A DNA stretch of 28,352 bases from contig CAZCDO010000030.1 of the NCBI GenBank assembly GCA_964497135.1, forward strand, positions 1-28,352. The letters run 5' to 3'. Every line of letters begins with the position of its first letter. Positions within the stretch are counted from its first letter, which is position 1. The notes beneath the pieces were generated by a model. The model saw only the letters and a program-made list of their open reading frames with translations. It was not told the origin of the DNA and ran no database searches. The translations under genes were made by a program, and so were the position numbers. This DNA is from CAIJXV01 sp964497135. GTDB lineage: Bacteria > Verrucomicrobiota > Kiritimatiellia > CAIKKV01 > CAIJXV01. Shown here piece by piece: positions 7,011 to 14,917 of this stretch.

Positions 7011-8834
7011 ATGAAACACCCCCTCACCGTTGCGGGACAGCCGGTTGCGGTTATCACGCTCGCTCCCCACGCGCCCACTCCTGAACGCCACGCCGCCCGC
7101 GAGTTAGCCAGCCATTTACACCAAATAACCGGCGCCTCCTTCGCCATCCGCACCCCCCATCCCCGTGAAACCCGTTTCCAACTCGCCGTCGGTTCCGGCG
7201 CCGCCCGTACCCTGGGGCTCCCCTTAAAATCACTCCAAAACCTCGGTCCCGAGGATTTCGTCTGGCGTTCGCTTAATAACGGGTTGGTCCTCTCCGGCGC
7301 CCCCGGCGCACCCCGCGGCACCCTCTATGCCGTGATGACGTTTCTGGATGAAATCCTCGGTTGCCGCTGGTGGACCCCCACCGCCGCGCATATTCCCCAT
7401 CAACCGGATCTCGTCATCCCCGCCCTGAATCGCACGGTTCAGCCTTCATTCGAATACCGCGAAGTGCTCTATCGCCAAAACTGGAATTTGTTGTGGTCCG
7501 TCCGGAATCGAACGAATGGCCTGTGGGAAAACACCGACCCCGGCATCCCCCCCGAGTGGGGCGGCCATGTCAAATATGCCGCCTTTGTCCACACCCTGGT
7601 CGGAACCCTGATCCCTACCGAAGCCTTTGAAACCCATCCCGAGTGGTTCGCGGAAATGGATGGTCGGCGTCACCCCGATCAGCCCTGTTGCACCCATCCG
7701 GAGGTGATTGACTCCGTCATCCGCAAAACCCGGGCGCTCCTGAAAGCCGATCCCCAGGCCAGCCTCATTTCCATTTCGCAAAACGACAACCATACCTATT
7801 GCCGATGTGCCCGCTGTGAACCCATCAACCGGCGCGAAGGCAGTCCAGCCGGTCCGCTCCTGATCCTCGTCAATGCCGTTGCGGAAGCCCTGGCGGATGA
7901 ATTCCCAAAGGTCTCCTTCGACACATTGGCCTACCTCTTCAGCCGTCGTCCCCCCCGCCATATCCGCCCCCACCCCCGGGTGATCATCCGTCTCTGCTCG
8001 TTCGAATGCGATTTCCTACATCCTTTGGACCACCCCAATAACGCCCCGTTTTTCAAGGACCTGGTGGGCTGGTCAAAAATCTGCAAACGGTTGTACATCT
8101 GGGACTATGTCACCAATTACGCCCATTTCCTCCTGCCCCACCCCGATTGGCCCGTTCTTGCCGCCAATATTCGCCTCTTCCGCCGCCATCAGGTCCGCGG
8201 GGTCTTCGAACAGGCCAATAACTCCTCGCTCGGTGGCGAATTTGCCGAATTGCGCGGCTGGGTTCTAGCCCGTCTGCTCTGGAATCCCGATCTCGATCCC
8301 GAAACGCTCATCCGGGAATTCCTCGAGGGCTATTACGGTTCGGCCGCGCCTTGGATCGCCGCCTACCTGAAACTCCTGGTTCAAACGGCCCTGGCCATTC
8401 CCCACTATCCCGGCTCCTCCGCGATCCGCGATTGCCTCCGAAAACGCGGCTATTCCCAGGGAATTCAGGGCTGTTATCTCGATCTTAACGCGCAACCCGA
8501 TGCCCCGTTTTTGACCCCGACGGTGATCTTCGCCGGTCTCGCTGCCTTTCAGTCAGCCGAAGCGATCTCCTCCGAAAATCAGGAGGTCTTCCGCAGGGTT
8601 CAACGGTCCGCCCTCTCCCTCCGCTATGTCCTTTTGCTCCGATGGGAGGAATTGCGCCGTTATGCCGCCCGCCACTCTCTGGATTGGCCTGGGCCAGAAA
8701 ACCGACTCGACGCCTTCCGCCAGTTCGCCCGCGTCTGTAGCAACAGCGGCATCACCCATCTCGGCGAGGCCTGGAGCCGCCGTGACCTTACCTGGCTCCA
8801 CCGGGTGTGCCATCATCAAGCCCTCCCCTTCTAA
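7011..8834 (+). CDS. DUF4838 protein, probable glycoside hydrolase-like enzyme
   Basis: A 607-residue protein with no signal peptide that I can see. Residues about 20-125 look like the alpha-glucuronidase-type N-terminal domain (PERHAARELASHLHQITG, then GTLYAVMTFLDEILGCRWW). This is followed by a DUF4838 core (about 150-420) with the conserved QNDN (257-260), the Cys cluster CRCARC (264-269) and YIWDYVTNYAHF at about 362. A helical C-terminal part follows. DUF4838 proteins are common in polysaccharide-degrading PVC and Bacteroidetes bacteria and are assumed to act on glycans. The reaction is not established, so no substrate is claimed. There is no clear Shine-Dalgarno before the ATG. It is 12 bp after the XRE gene and 20 bp before the alpha/beta hydrolase gene. 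Confidence 0.82.
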   Translation: MKHPLTVAGQPVAVITLAPHAPTPERHAARELASHLHQITGASFAIRTPHPRETRFQLAVGSGAARTLGLPLKSLQNLGPEDFVWRSLNNGLVLSGAPGAPRGTLYAVMTFLDEILGCRWWTPTAAHIPHQPDLVIPALNRTVQPSFEYREVLYRQNWNLLWSVRNRTNGLWENTDPGIPPEWGGHVKYAAFVHTLVGTLIPTEAFETHPEWFAEMDGRRHPDQPCCTHPEVIDSVIRKTRALLKADPQASLISISQNDNHTYCRCARCEPINRREGSPAGPLLILVNAVAEALADEFPKVSFDTLAYLFSRRPPRHIRPHPRVIIRLCSFECDFLHPLDHPNNAPFFKDLVGWSKICKRLYIWDYVTNYAHFLLPHPDWPVLAANIRLFRRHQVRGVFEQANNSSLGGEFAELRGWVLARLLWNPDLDPETLIREFLEGYYGSAAPWIAAYLKLLVQTALAIPHYPGSSAIRDCLRKRGYSQGIQGCYLDLNAQPDAPFLTPTVIFAGLAAFQSAEAISSENQEVFRRVQRSALSLRYVLLLRWEELRRYAARHSLDWPGPENRLDAFRQFARVCSNSGITHLGEAWSRRDLTWLHRVCHHQALPF

Positions 8835-8854
8835 AACAGCTCAAGGAAATCAAC

Positions 8855-9844
8855 ATGCCCCCCCGAATCCAGGTTTGCCCGTTTGAAACTCAGGACTATC
8901 AATCCCGCCAATATGGCGATGCGCGCATCGATAGCTATGTCACCGAGCCCGCCAACGGCGTAAATTCACAAACCGGTCTTCTGCTCCTCATCCATGGCTG
9001 GGGCAATAACGGACAGGAAGCCTACGCCGAGGACAGTCTCGTCTATGCCGATCGATTCAACCTCGTCGTTACCCGCGTCGAATTCCGCCAGTGCGGACGG
9101 GAAGCCCATCATCCCTCTCCCGGAAAAACCTACGATCAACCCTACGATTTCTCCAAGTTGCAGACCATTGATTGCCTCCGCGCCGCCTATGCAACCCTGG
9201 CTCGCTATCCGCAAATCAATCGTTCCCGACTCATGATCTGGGGCGGCTCGCAGGGGGGGCATCTCGGCGCCCAATGCCTTATTTTCGCCCCCCACCTCTG
9301 GGCCCTGGCGGTTTTGAATTGCGGCGTTTACCTTCCCCTCTCGGGGTGCAAGGCACGTGAATTAGGCTTCGGATTCGACTTGCACGCGAACGGGACCGGT
9401 ATCGGATTTGCCGAATGCGCCCTCGGCGAAGGGAATGTATTCACCCCAGCCGAGGAAGACATCCGCAACCCCTGGAAAAATGCCGCCCTGATGCCCTCCC
9501 AAACCCCAATTATCATCATCCATGGCACAATGGATACCACGGTCGATATCAAACATTCGGTATTCTTGCAGGCCCGACTCTTGGGTTTAGGCTATCCGGC
9601 TGCCTTCTACCCCATTGAAAACGGGGATCATGGCCTTCAATCCGCGGCGTTCCCGGATGAAAATTCACGCCTCAAAGCGACGCAGAAATATGCCACCCCG
9701 GCGATTCAATCCAGCCTGCGCCCCGGCGTCGATTTATTTCCCTCCCGCCCCACCCGGATAGCGGTTCGGGGAGGATCTTTTACTGTTTCTTTCCCGAATT
9801 CCGGCCCATTTATATCCTGGCATCCCGCCCAAATAAAGCACTAA
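8855..9844 (+). CDS. Alpha/beta hydrolase, possible DUF2920-like
   Basis: A 329-residue alpha/beta-hydrolase-fold protein without a signal peptide. It shows the oxyanion HG motif (LLIHGWGNNG, about 45-53), the nucleophile elbow GGSQGG with Ser132, an acid candidate in HGTMDTTVD (Asp227 or Asp231) and His259 in NGDHG. The prolyl-oligopeptidase-like layout and the DCLRAAYATLARYP helix before the elbow resemble DUF2920 proteins, though that assignment is tentative. The chosen start at 8855 is preceded by AAGGAAA at 8843-8849; an upstream in-frame ATG at 8807 lies inside the previous gene. It probably hydrolyses an ester or acyl bond, for example deacylating a product of the neighbouring glycosidase-like protein, by context only. 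Confidence 0.82.
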   Translation: MPPRIQVCPFETQDYQSRQYGDARIDSYVTEPANGVNSQTGLLLLIHGWGNNGQEAYAEDSLVYADRFNLVVTRVEFRQCGREAHHPSPGKTYDQPYDFSKLQTIDCLRAAYATLARYPQINRSRLMIWGGSQGGHLGAQCLIFAPHLWALAVLNCGVYLPLSGCKARELGFGFDLHANGTGIGFAECALGEGNVFTPAEEDIRNPWKNAALMPSQTPIIIIHGTMDTTVDIKHSVFLQARLLGLGYPAAFYPIENGDHGLQSAAFPDENSRLKATQKYATPAIQSSLRPGVDLFPSRPTRIAVRGGSFTVSFPNSGPFISWHPAQIKH

Positions 9845-9852
9845 GCCGTCAG

Positions 9853-9899
9853 TTGCGACCGGTCCGTCTTGTTTAATTATAAGCAGTGGAACAGCTTAT
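9853..9899. promoter_or_regulatory. Possible promoter with an overlapping inverted repeat
   Basis: In the 182-bp gap before the zinc-ribbon gene, TTGCGA (9853-9858) and TTATAA (9877-9882) are 18 bp apart. The perfect inverted repeat ATAAGC (9879-9884) / GCTTAT (9894-9899) with a 9-base loop overlaps that -10. It may be an operator, or a weak terminator of the preceding operon although no T-run follows. A 10-bp palindrome AAATATATTT at 9929-9938 is nearby. Confidence 0.3.
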
Positions 9900-10026
9900 G
9901 ATTTTCGTCAACCGGAGCGCTGATTCCAAAATATATTTCCGCTTTTTTTAGATGTTCGCTTTACAAATCCATTGGCTTGGAGGAAACTATTTACCTGCTA
10001 TTCAATGGCAGATGGAGTTAACTATC

Positions 10027-10587
10027 ATGAGTCAAGATTGGGATATCAAACCGCGCGGGAAGGAATGCGCGGCCTGTCATCAATTTTATGCCGATCGTCA
10101 GGCCTATTATGCCCGACTGCAGTTCGGCAAGGATGGCTACGAACGCGCCGATTTCTGCGAAGCCTGCTGGGCCCAGGAAGCACAAGCTCAAACCAATTAC
10201 AGCATGTGGAAGGGAATCTATCGGTTGCCGCCCGTCGAGCCCGACCGGACCATTAAACGCGAAACCGCCGAAACCCTGTTGCGGCAGTTGATCGCTGAAA
10301 ACAACCCCGCCCGGCGGCAGGTAATTTATATTCTCTGCGTCATGCTCGAACGTCAGCGACTCCTGGTTGAACGGGAAGTCCGAAGCGAACCCAATGGCGA
10401 ACGTCTCGTCGTTTATGAGCACCGGAAAACGGGAGAAAGTTTTGTCATCACCGATCCCCAATTGAAGTTGACGGATTTGGATCAGGTCCAACAGGAGGTT
10501 CTTGCCCTGCTCATCGGCGCACCCGCCGAATCGTCTGAAACCGACGGTCAACCCGCGCAATCCGTGACCGCTTCCGCCACCGTGTAG
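10027..10587 (+). CDS. Zinc-ribbon hypothetical protein
   Basis: A 186-residue protein not matched to a named family. Residues 14-47 carry two CxxC pairs (C14-A-A-C17 and C44-E-A-C47), spaced like a treble-clef or zinc-ribbon site. A helical, charged middle follows (about 80-150), then a short acidic Ser/Thr/Ala tail. The frame stays open to 9952, but GGAG nine bases before this ATG and the lack of credible homology upstream favour 10027. It is cytosolic by appearance. It sits 23 bp before the D-aminoacylase gene and may share its transcript. Similar small CxxC proteins are seen in PVC bacteria, a recollection that needs a search. No function is proposed. Confidence 0.75.
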   Translation: MSQDWDIKPRGKECAACHQFYADRQAYYARLQFGKDGYERADFCEACWAQEAQAQTNYSMWKGIYRLPPVEPDRTIKRETAETLLRQLIAENNPARRQVIYILCVMLERQRLLVEREVRSEPNGERLVVYEHRKTGESFVITDPQLKLTDLDQVQQEVLALLIGAPAESSETDGQPAQSVTASATV

Positions 10588-10610
10588 CGGCTCCACATCA
10601 ATCCGTCAGC

Positions 10611-12200
10611 ATGTTTGATCTCCTCATCGTAAATGGATCCCTGCTCGACGGGACGGGAACCCCACCCCGCCCGGCCGATATCGCCATCGCCGGTTCCCGC
10701 ATTCAAGCCATTGGATCGCTCGCCGGTCTCTCCGCTCAGCGCCGCATCGATGCCACCGGGGCCATCGTCTGCCCCGGTTTTATCGACGCCCACTCCCATT
10801 CGGATGCCTTTATCCTCGTCGACCCCCGAGCCGTCAGTAAAATTTCACAGGGCATCACCACCGAAATTTGCGGCAATTGTGGGTCCTCCGCCGCACCCCG
10901 CACGCCGCTAAACCGCCTGCCGTCCGATTGGGAATGCCAGTCATTTCCCGGCGAATGGCAGTCCGTTGCCGAATACCGGCGGCTCCTCGAAAAAGTCCAA
11001 CCCGCGGTCAATATCCTCCTGCTCGCCGGACATAACACGCTACGCGCCGGAGTCATCGGTTATGATAATCGCCCCGCCACTCCGGCTGAACTGGGAACCC
11101 TTGAACAGCACCTGGATCGTGCCCTCGCGGAGGGTGCCGGCGGATTCAGCACCGGACTGATTTATCCCCCCGGTCTCTTCGCACCCGAAGACGAAATCCT
11201 CTGCCTGGCTGCTCTCGCCGCCCGCCATGGCGGCGTTTACACCTCGCACATGCGCAGTGAAGGCGTACGGCTGCTCGAATCGCTCACGGAAACCATCGCC
11301 GTCTGCCGCGCCACTGGAATCCACACCCAGATTTCGCACCTCAAAACTTCTGGCCGACCCAATTGGCCTCTCATCCAGACCGCCCTGAACCTCATTCGCA
11401 GCGCCCTCAACGAGGGCCTGCCCGTCGCCGCCGACCGCTATCCCTACACTGCATCCTGTACCGATCTGGATGTCATTTTCCCCGCCTGGGCCGAGGAAGG
11501 CGGACGTGACGCCATCATCCAACGCATCCGCAACCCGGTCCTCCGCGAAAAAATCCGCGGTGAACTCCTCGCTTCCCGCCCTGAAGATTCATGGGGATCC
11601 ATTACCCTCGGATCCATCACGCACCCCGACCTTCAACCGTTCCGCGGCCAACCCCTTCCCGCCGTCGCCGAAGCTCTGAAACTGGCCCCGGTCGATGCCG
11701 TCCTCACGATTTTGGATCGCGACGAATTGCGCACGAGCGCCTTCTTCCACGGAATGTGTGAAAAGAATCTCCAAACCATTCTGGCCGAACCCTATGTCAT
11801 GATCGGCTCCGATGCCTCGCTCCGCGCTCCCGATGGCCCGCTCAGCCATGACTATCCCCACCCCCGGGCCTATGGATCCTTTCCCCGCTTCCTGCGCATG
11901 GTCCTCGACGGACACTGCCTTTCCCTGCCCGAAGCCATTCGCAAAATGACCGCCCTCCCCGCTGACCACTTTGGTCTGGCCGACCGCGGTCGCCTGGCGC
12001 CGGGCCTCGCCGCCGATGTGGTCATTCTCGACCCCCTCACTGTCCGCGATTGCGCCACTTTTGCCGTACCTCAGGCGCTCTCGCAAGGAATCCGATCCGT
12101 CATCGTCAACGGCACCCTCACCTGGCACGATAACCAAATGACCGGTCAGCGCGCCGGGCGCTTCGTGTCCCCGGATCGCTCCTCGATGCGACCGGACTGA
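10611..12200 (+). CDS. N-acyl-D-amino-acid deacylase (amidohydrolase superfamily)
   Basis: A 529-residue amidohydrolase of the D-aminoacylase type, which hydrolyses N-acyl-D-amino acids to the free D-amino acid and a carboxylate. Landmarks are DAHSHSD with metal ligands H61 and H63 and a bridging-cysteine candidate in ITTEICGNCG (C87 or C90). The family motif GGFSTGLIYPPG follows at 177-188, with H213 (YTSHMRSE), H243 (QISHLKTSG) and the catalytic Asp401 (IGSDAS). The C terminus has the usual GLAADVVILDP beta-sandwich return. Length is normal and there is no signal peptide. Some paralogues act on dihydropyrimidine-like or N-acyl amino-sugar substrates, so the substrate is not certain. No Shine-Dalgarno is visible. 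The next gene is an MttB-type methyltransferase. Confidence 0.9.
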   Translation: MFDLLIVNGSLLDGTGTPPRPADIAIAGSRIQAIGSLAGLSAQRRIDATGAIVCPGFIDAHSHSDAFILVDPRAVSKISQGITTEICGNCGSSAAPRTPLNRLPSDWECQSFPGEWQSVAEYRRLLEKVQPAVNILLLAGHNTLRAGVIGYDNRPATPAELGTLEQHLDRALAEGAGGFSTGLIYPPGLFAPEDEILCLAALAARHGGVYTSHMRSEGVRLLESLTETIAVCRATGIHTQISHLKTSGRPNWPLIQTALNLIRSALNEGLPVAADRYPYTASCTDLDVIFPAWAEEGGRDAIIQRIRNPVLREKIRGELLASRPEDSWGSITLGSITHPDLQPFRGQPLPAVAEALKLAPVDAVLTILDRDELRTSAFFHGMCEKNLQTILAEPYVMIGSDASLRAPDGPLSHDYPHPRAYGSFPRFLRMVLDGHCLSLPEAIRKMTALPADHFGLADRGRLAPGLAADVVILDPLTVRDCATFAVPQALSQGIRSVIVNGTLTWHDNQMTGQRAGRFVSPDRSSMRPD

Positions 12201-12253
12201 GCCCTCTCGAAAAGACCCGTTCCGCGCTCCAGCTAAGCCCGTCCGCAACTCAC

Positions 12254-12283
12254 TTTGCGCTTCCCTCTTTGCGCCCTTTGCGT
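12254..12283 (+). repeat. Short TTTGCG direct repeats between two genes
   Basis: TTTGCG appears three times, at 12254-12259, 12268-12273 and 12277-12282, in a pyrimidine-rich stretch immediately before the methyltransferase start. The pattern recalls TTTGCG-type phrases scattered between genes in many bacterial genomes. That comparison is from memory. It sits where a ribosome binding site would be expected, and none is present. Confidence 0.45.
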
Positions 12284-12296
12284 TACAACGCCTGGC

Positions 12297-13691
12297 ATGT
12301 CCATGATCTCAAACATCGCTGTTGAACAAATCCACGCCGCTTCGCTGGCCCTCCTTGCCGACCCCGGAATCCGTATCGAAAATGAAGAGGTCGCCCGCCG
12401 CCTCCTCGCCGCAGGCGCGCAATGCGGGTCGGCCACTGACATCATCCGATTCCCCGAAGGTCTGCTCAAGGACTGCCTGGCCTCTGCTCCCTCCACGGTC
12501 TATCTGGCCGGACAGGCCACCCGGGCTCCCTTGTCCGCTCAATCTGAAGGCAGTCAAATCTGGTCGATCCCCGGGATGCAAATTCTTGATCACGACAAAA
12601 TTCGCCCTTTTACTTCCCGTGATCTGGCCGGAATGGCCCGCCTCTTGGATCGCCTGCCCTCAGTGAACGGCATCTTCGGCGTGGCCCTCCATGATTTCCC
12701 GCCGGGAACGGGTGATGTCGTCGGCCTGCGCATCCTGGCGGAGAATACCCGCAAGCATATCCGCGTCCTCTGTTTTACGCCGCGCGGCGCCGATGTCCTT
12801 TGCGAAATGAACCGGGTTTTCACCAATTCGCCCCGTTTTAGCGTCGGGTTCACCGCCCATGGCCCCCTGCGCTGGACCCATCTCGCGCTTGAAATTTTCA
12901 AACGCACTGCGGGCCATGGCATTCCCGTCTCCCTCAATGGCGAACCGATGGCCGGCACCTCCGCCCCCGTCACCCTGGCCGGCGCGGCCGCCGTTGGCAA
13001 TGCTGAAATTCTCGCCGGCCTGATCGTTAACCAGGTTCTCGAACCCGGTCGCCCTTGCATCCATAATCTGGGATTGGCGCATGTGTTCGATATGCGCTCC
13101 GCCGGCGTCGTGACGGGCGGCCCCGAAAACCACCTCTTCGCCGGAATCGGCGCCGCCTTGGGCCGCTTTTATAACCTGCCCTCCTGTTCCTGGGTGTCCA
13201 CGGAGTCCCTTCGACCCGACGCCCAGGCCGGCCTGGAAAAAATGGCAGGCTTCATGTCCCATCTCCAACAGGGCGTCAGCCTCATCTGGGGAGTCGGCCA
13301 ACTCGAATCGGAATTAACCCTGTCCCCGGCCCAAGCCGTCATTGACGATGAAATCATCGGATATGCCCGACGTTTCCTGCGCGGGGTTGAGGTCTCGGAG
13401 GAATCCCTGGCCCTGCCGGTCATCCGCGAAGTGGGCATCGCCGGAAATTTTCTGGAGCATGAACACACCTTCCGGCATTTCCGCTCCGAACTCTTTGAAC
13501 CCGCAATTCTATGCCGACAACGCCGGCCTCTCTGGCAGGAAAAAGGATCCTTTTCGCTCGCGGAAGTCGCCGAAGAAAAAGCGCGTACCTTGATGGCCGA
13601 TCCGGTCGACTCCGGCTTATCCGCCGATCAAATCCGCGAGTTGCACCGGATCGAAACCGGATATTTGCGATCTGCCGCAACGTGCAATTAA
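12297..13691 (+). CDS. Trimethylamine methyltransferase (MttB) family protein, non-pyrrolysine
   Basis: A 464-residue TIM-barrel corrinoid-dependent methyltransferase homologue of the MttB family (COG5598). Recognisable blocks are LADPGIRIENEEV near the start, the HGPLRW segment, NGEPMAGTSAPVTLAGA, and RPDAQAGLEKMAGF. The C-terminal HEHTFRHFRSELFEP stretch is typical of these proteins. There is no in-frame TAG, so it is a non-Pyl member. Characterised relatives demethylate glycine betaine, proline betaine, carnitine or similar quaternary amines, not trimethylamine. An ATG at 12297 is chosen over the open frame to 12255, which would begin inside repeat-like sequence. No corrinoid protein, MtaA-like methyltransferase or activating ferredoxin protein is nearby. 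Substrate unknown. Confidence 0.88.
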   Translation: MSMISNIAVEQIHAASLALLADPGIRIENEEVARRLLAAGAQCGSATDIIRFPEGLLKDCLASAPSTVYLAGQATRAPLSAQSEGSQIWSIPGMQILDHDKIRPFTSRDLAGMARLLDRLPSVNGIFGVALHDFPPGTGDVVGLRILAENTRKHIRVLCFTPRGADVLCEMNRVFTNSPRFSVGFTAHGPLRWTHLALEIFKRTAGHGIPVSLNGEPMAGTSAPVTLAGAAAVGNAEILAGLIVNQVLEPGRPCIHNLGLAHVFDMRSAGVVTGGPENHLFAGIGAALGRFYNLPSCSWVSTESLRPDAQAGLEKMAGFMSHLQQGVSLIWGVGQLESELTLSPAQAVIDDEIIGYARRFLRGVEVSEESLALPVIREVGIAGNFLEHEHTFRHFRSELFEPAILCRQRRPLWQEKGSFSLAEVAEEKARTLMADPVDSGLSADQIRELHRIETGYLRSAATCN

Positions 13692-13697
13692 ATGACA

Positions 13698-14699
13698 TCA
13701 ACACCGGACTGGGGATGATCGGGTTTCCGGCGGGATCAGCGCGGCATTCCAGATGGCCCGCCCGGCGCGGTCTTCCACCTCGATCCGCCCTTCGTTTCGC
13801 AAAACGCCCAATTCGGCTCGAACGACTTGAATTTCCAGGCCCAATCCCTGGGCGATCTCCTCCGCCGTGGACGGATGGCGCTGAACCACTCCCAAAATCC
13901 GATCCCGGTACCCTTCGCCCGAAAGCGTCGCGGTTCTCTTCCCTTCATCCCGGCCCGAAGTTCCGGCGGTCGTTACCGGCACGCCGGTACACACGACCTC
14001 GCACGGCCCGAATAATTTCGCCCGTTCGAACAGAACCTCCGCATCCACCGCGCCCACCGCGGAATCCATCGGCGAGCGGACCACGGTGTTGAGTTGGACC
14101 TGATCCGGCGAAAAGGTGCGCACCAGATCGGCGATCCGGGACACGGGGTCCGGCTGATCGTTGATACCCCGGGCGAGAAACACCTCCACCCACAGAATTC
14201 CCGCATAGTCCCGACGAAAGGCCCGGATCCCATCGGCAATCGCCGACAGGCGTAAGGCCGGATGAGGTCGGTTCAGCCGCCGGAACGAATCCTCATCCCA
14301 GGCGCTAAACGACACTTTGACCACATCCGCCGCCTTCGCAGCCAGGCGCACTTCGGGCAAATAAAAGAGGGACCCGTTGCTCAGGAGCGCCTTGCGTCCC
14401 ACCGTTCCTGCGGGGATGGCCCGCAAGATATCCCCAAAACGGGAATGCAACGTGGGTTCTCCGGCTCCCGACAAAGTCAGATAATCGGCCCGGCCACCCG
14501 CGGCGTGCCAGGCCGATATCTCTTCGATCACTTCGGCGGTCGGTACATATTCCCGGCGTTCCAGGGTCAAACAGGTCGTCGCGCCCACCTGACAAAACCC
14601 GCAGTCGAAACTACAGGTTTTGTTGGGGACCAGATCGATCCCGAGCGACCAACCCAGTCGCCGGGATTTGACCGGACCGAAAAGAAAACGGGGTGCCAA
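13698..14699 (-). CDS. Radical SAM protein with C-terminal winged helix (COG0731-like)
   Basis: A 333-residue radical SAM enzyme. The SAM-binding 4Fe-4S motif is C29-x3-C33-x2-C36 (CSFDCGFC), followed by a GAGEPTL motif and a conserved ILWVEVFLARGIND strand. Residues about 260-320 look like a winged-helix module (HPSTAEEIAQGLGLEIQVVRAEL). The overall pattern matches COG0731, whose eukaryotic relative works in wybutosine synthesis. Bacterial members have no agreed substrate. The start codon is TTG, with GAGG five bases upstream. It lies 8 bp after the stop of a small 2[4Fe-4S] ferredoxin gene, so the ferredoxin is the likely electron donor. The gene runs tail to tail with the methyltransferase gene, 6 bp apart. 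Confidence 0.85.
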   Translation of the reverse strand: MAPRFLFGPVKSRRLGWSLGIDLVPNKTCSFDCGFCQVGATTCLTLERREYVPTAEVIEEISAWHAAGGRADYLTLSGAGEPTLHSRFGDILRAIPAGTVGRKALLSNGSLFYLPEVRLAAKAADVVKVSFSAWDEDSFRRLNRPHPALRLSAIADGIRAFRRDYAGILWVEVFLARGINDQPDPVSRIADLVRTFSPDQVQLNTVVRSPMDSAVGAVDAEVLFERAKLFGPCEVVCTGVPVTTAGTSGRDEGKRTATLSGEGYRDRILGVVQRHPSTAEEIAQGLGLEIQVVRAELGVLRNEGRIEVEDRAGRAIWNAALIPPETRSSPVRC

Positions 14700-14707
14700 A
14701 GCGCCTC

Positions 14708-14878
14708 TTATTTCTGCGAAATCGCCTCAACCGGGCATTCGCCGACACACAATCCGCAATCGACACACTTCTCGGCATCGATCACATACTGGTCGGCTCC
14801 TTCGCTAATCGCTTCCTGGGGACAGACTTCGGCGCAACTGCCACATTTGGTGCATTTATCCGCAATTTCGTAAGCCAT
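14708..14878 (-). CDS. 2[4Fe-4S] ferredoxin, 56 residues
   Basis: A 56-residue clostridial-type ferredoxin. It carries two CxxCxxCxxxCP clusters: C9, C12, C15, C19-P and C38, C41, C44, C48-P. Each set coordinates a [4Fe-4S] centre with the two swapped between clusters, as usual. It begins MAYEIADKCTKCGSC, with AAGGA at the correct distance upstream. It is small, acidic and cytosolic, a low-potential electron carrier. It lies between the metallophosphoesterase gene (39-bp gap) and the radical SAM gene (8-bp gap) on the same strand. That makes it the obvious electron donor to the radical SAM enzyme; this pairing is inferred. Confidence 0.93.
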   Translation of the reverse strand: MAYEIADKCTKCGSCAEVCPQEAISEGADQYVIDAEKCVDCGLCVGECPVEAISQK

Positions 14879-14917
14879 GGTTATTCCTTCTTTGTTTTTG
14901 TTTTTTGCTTCGGACCG

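Noticed and set aside
12255..12296. N-terminal extension of the methyltransferase beginning MRFPLCALCVTT
   Set aside because: It translates the TTTGCG repeat stretch and is not homologous to the family; the start at 12297 is preferred.
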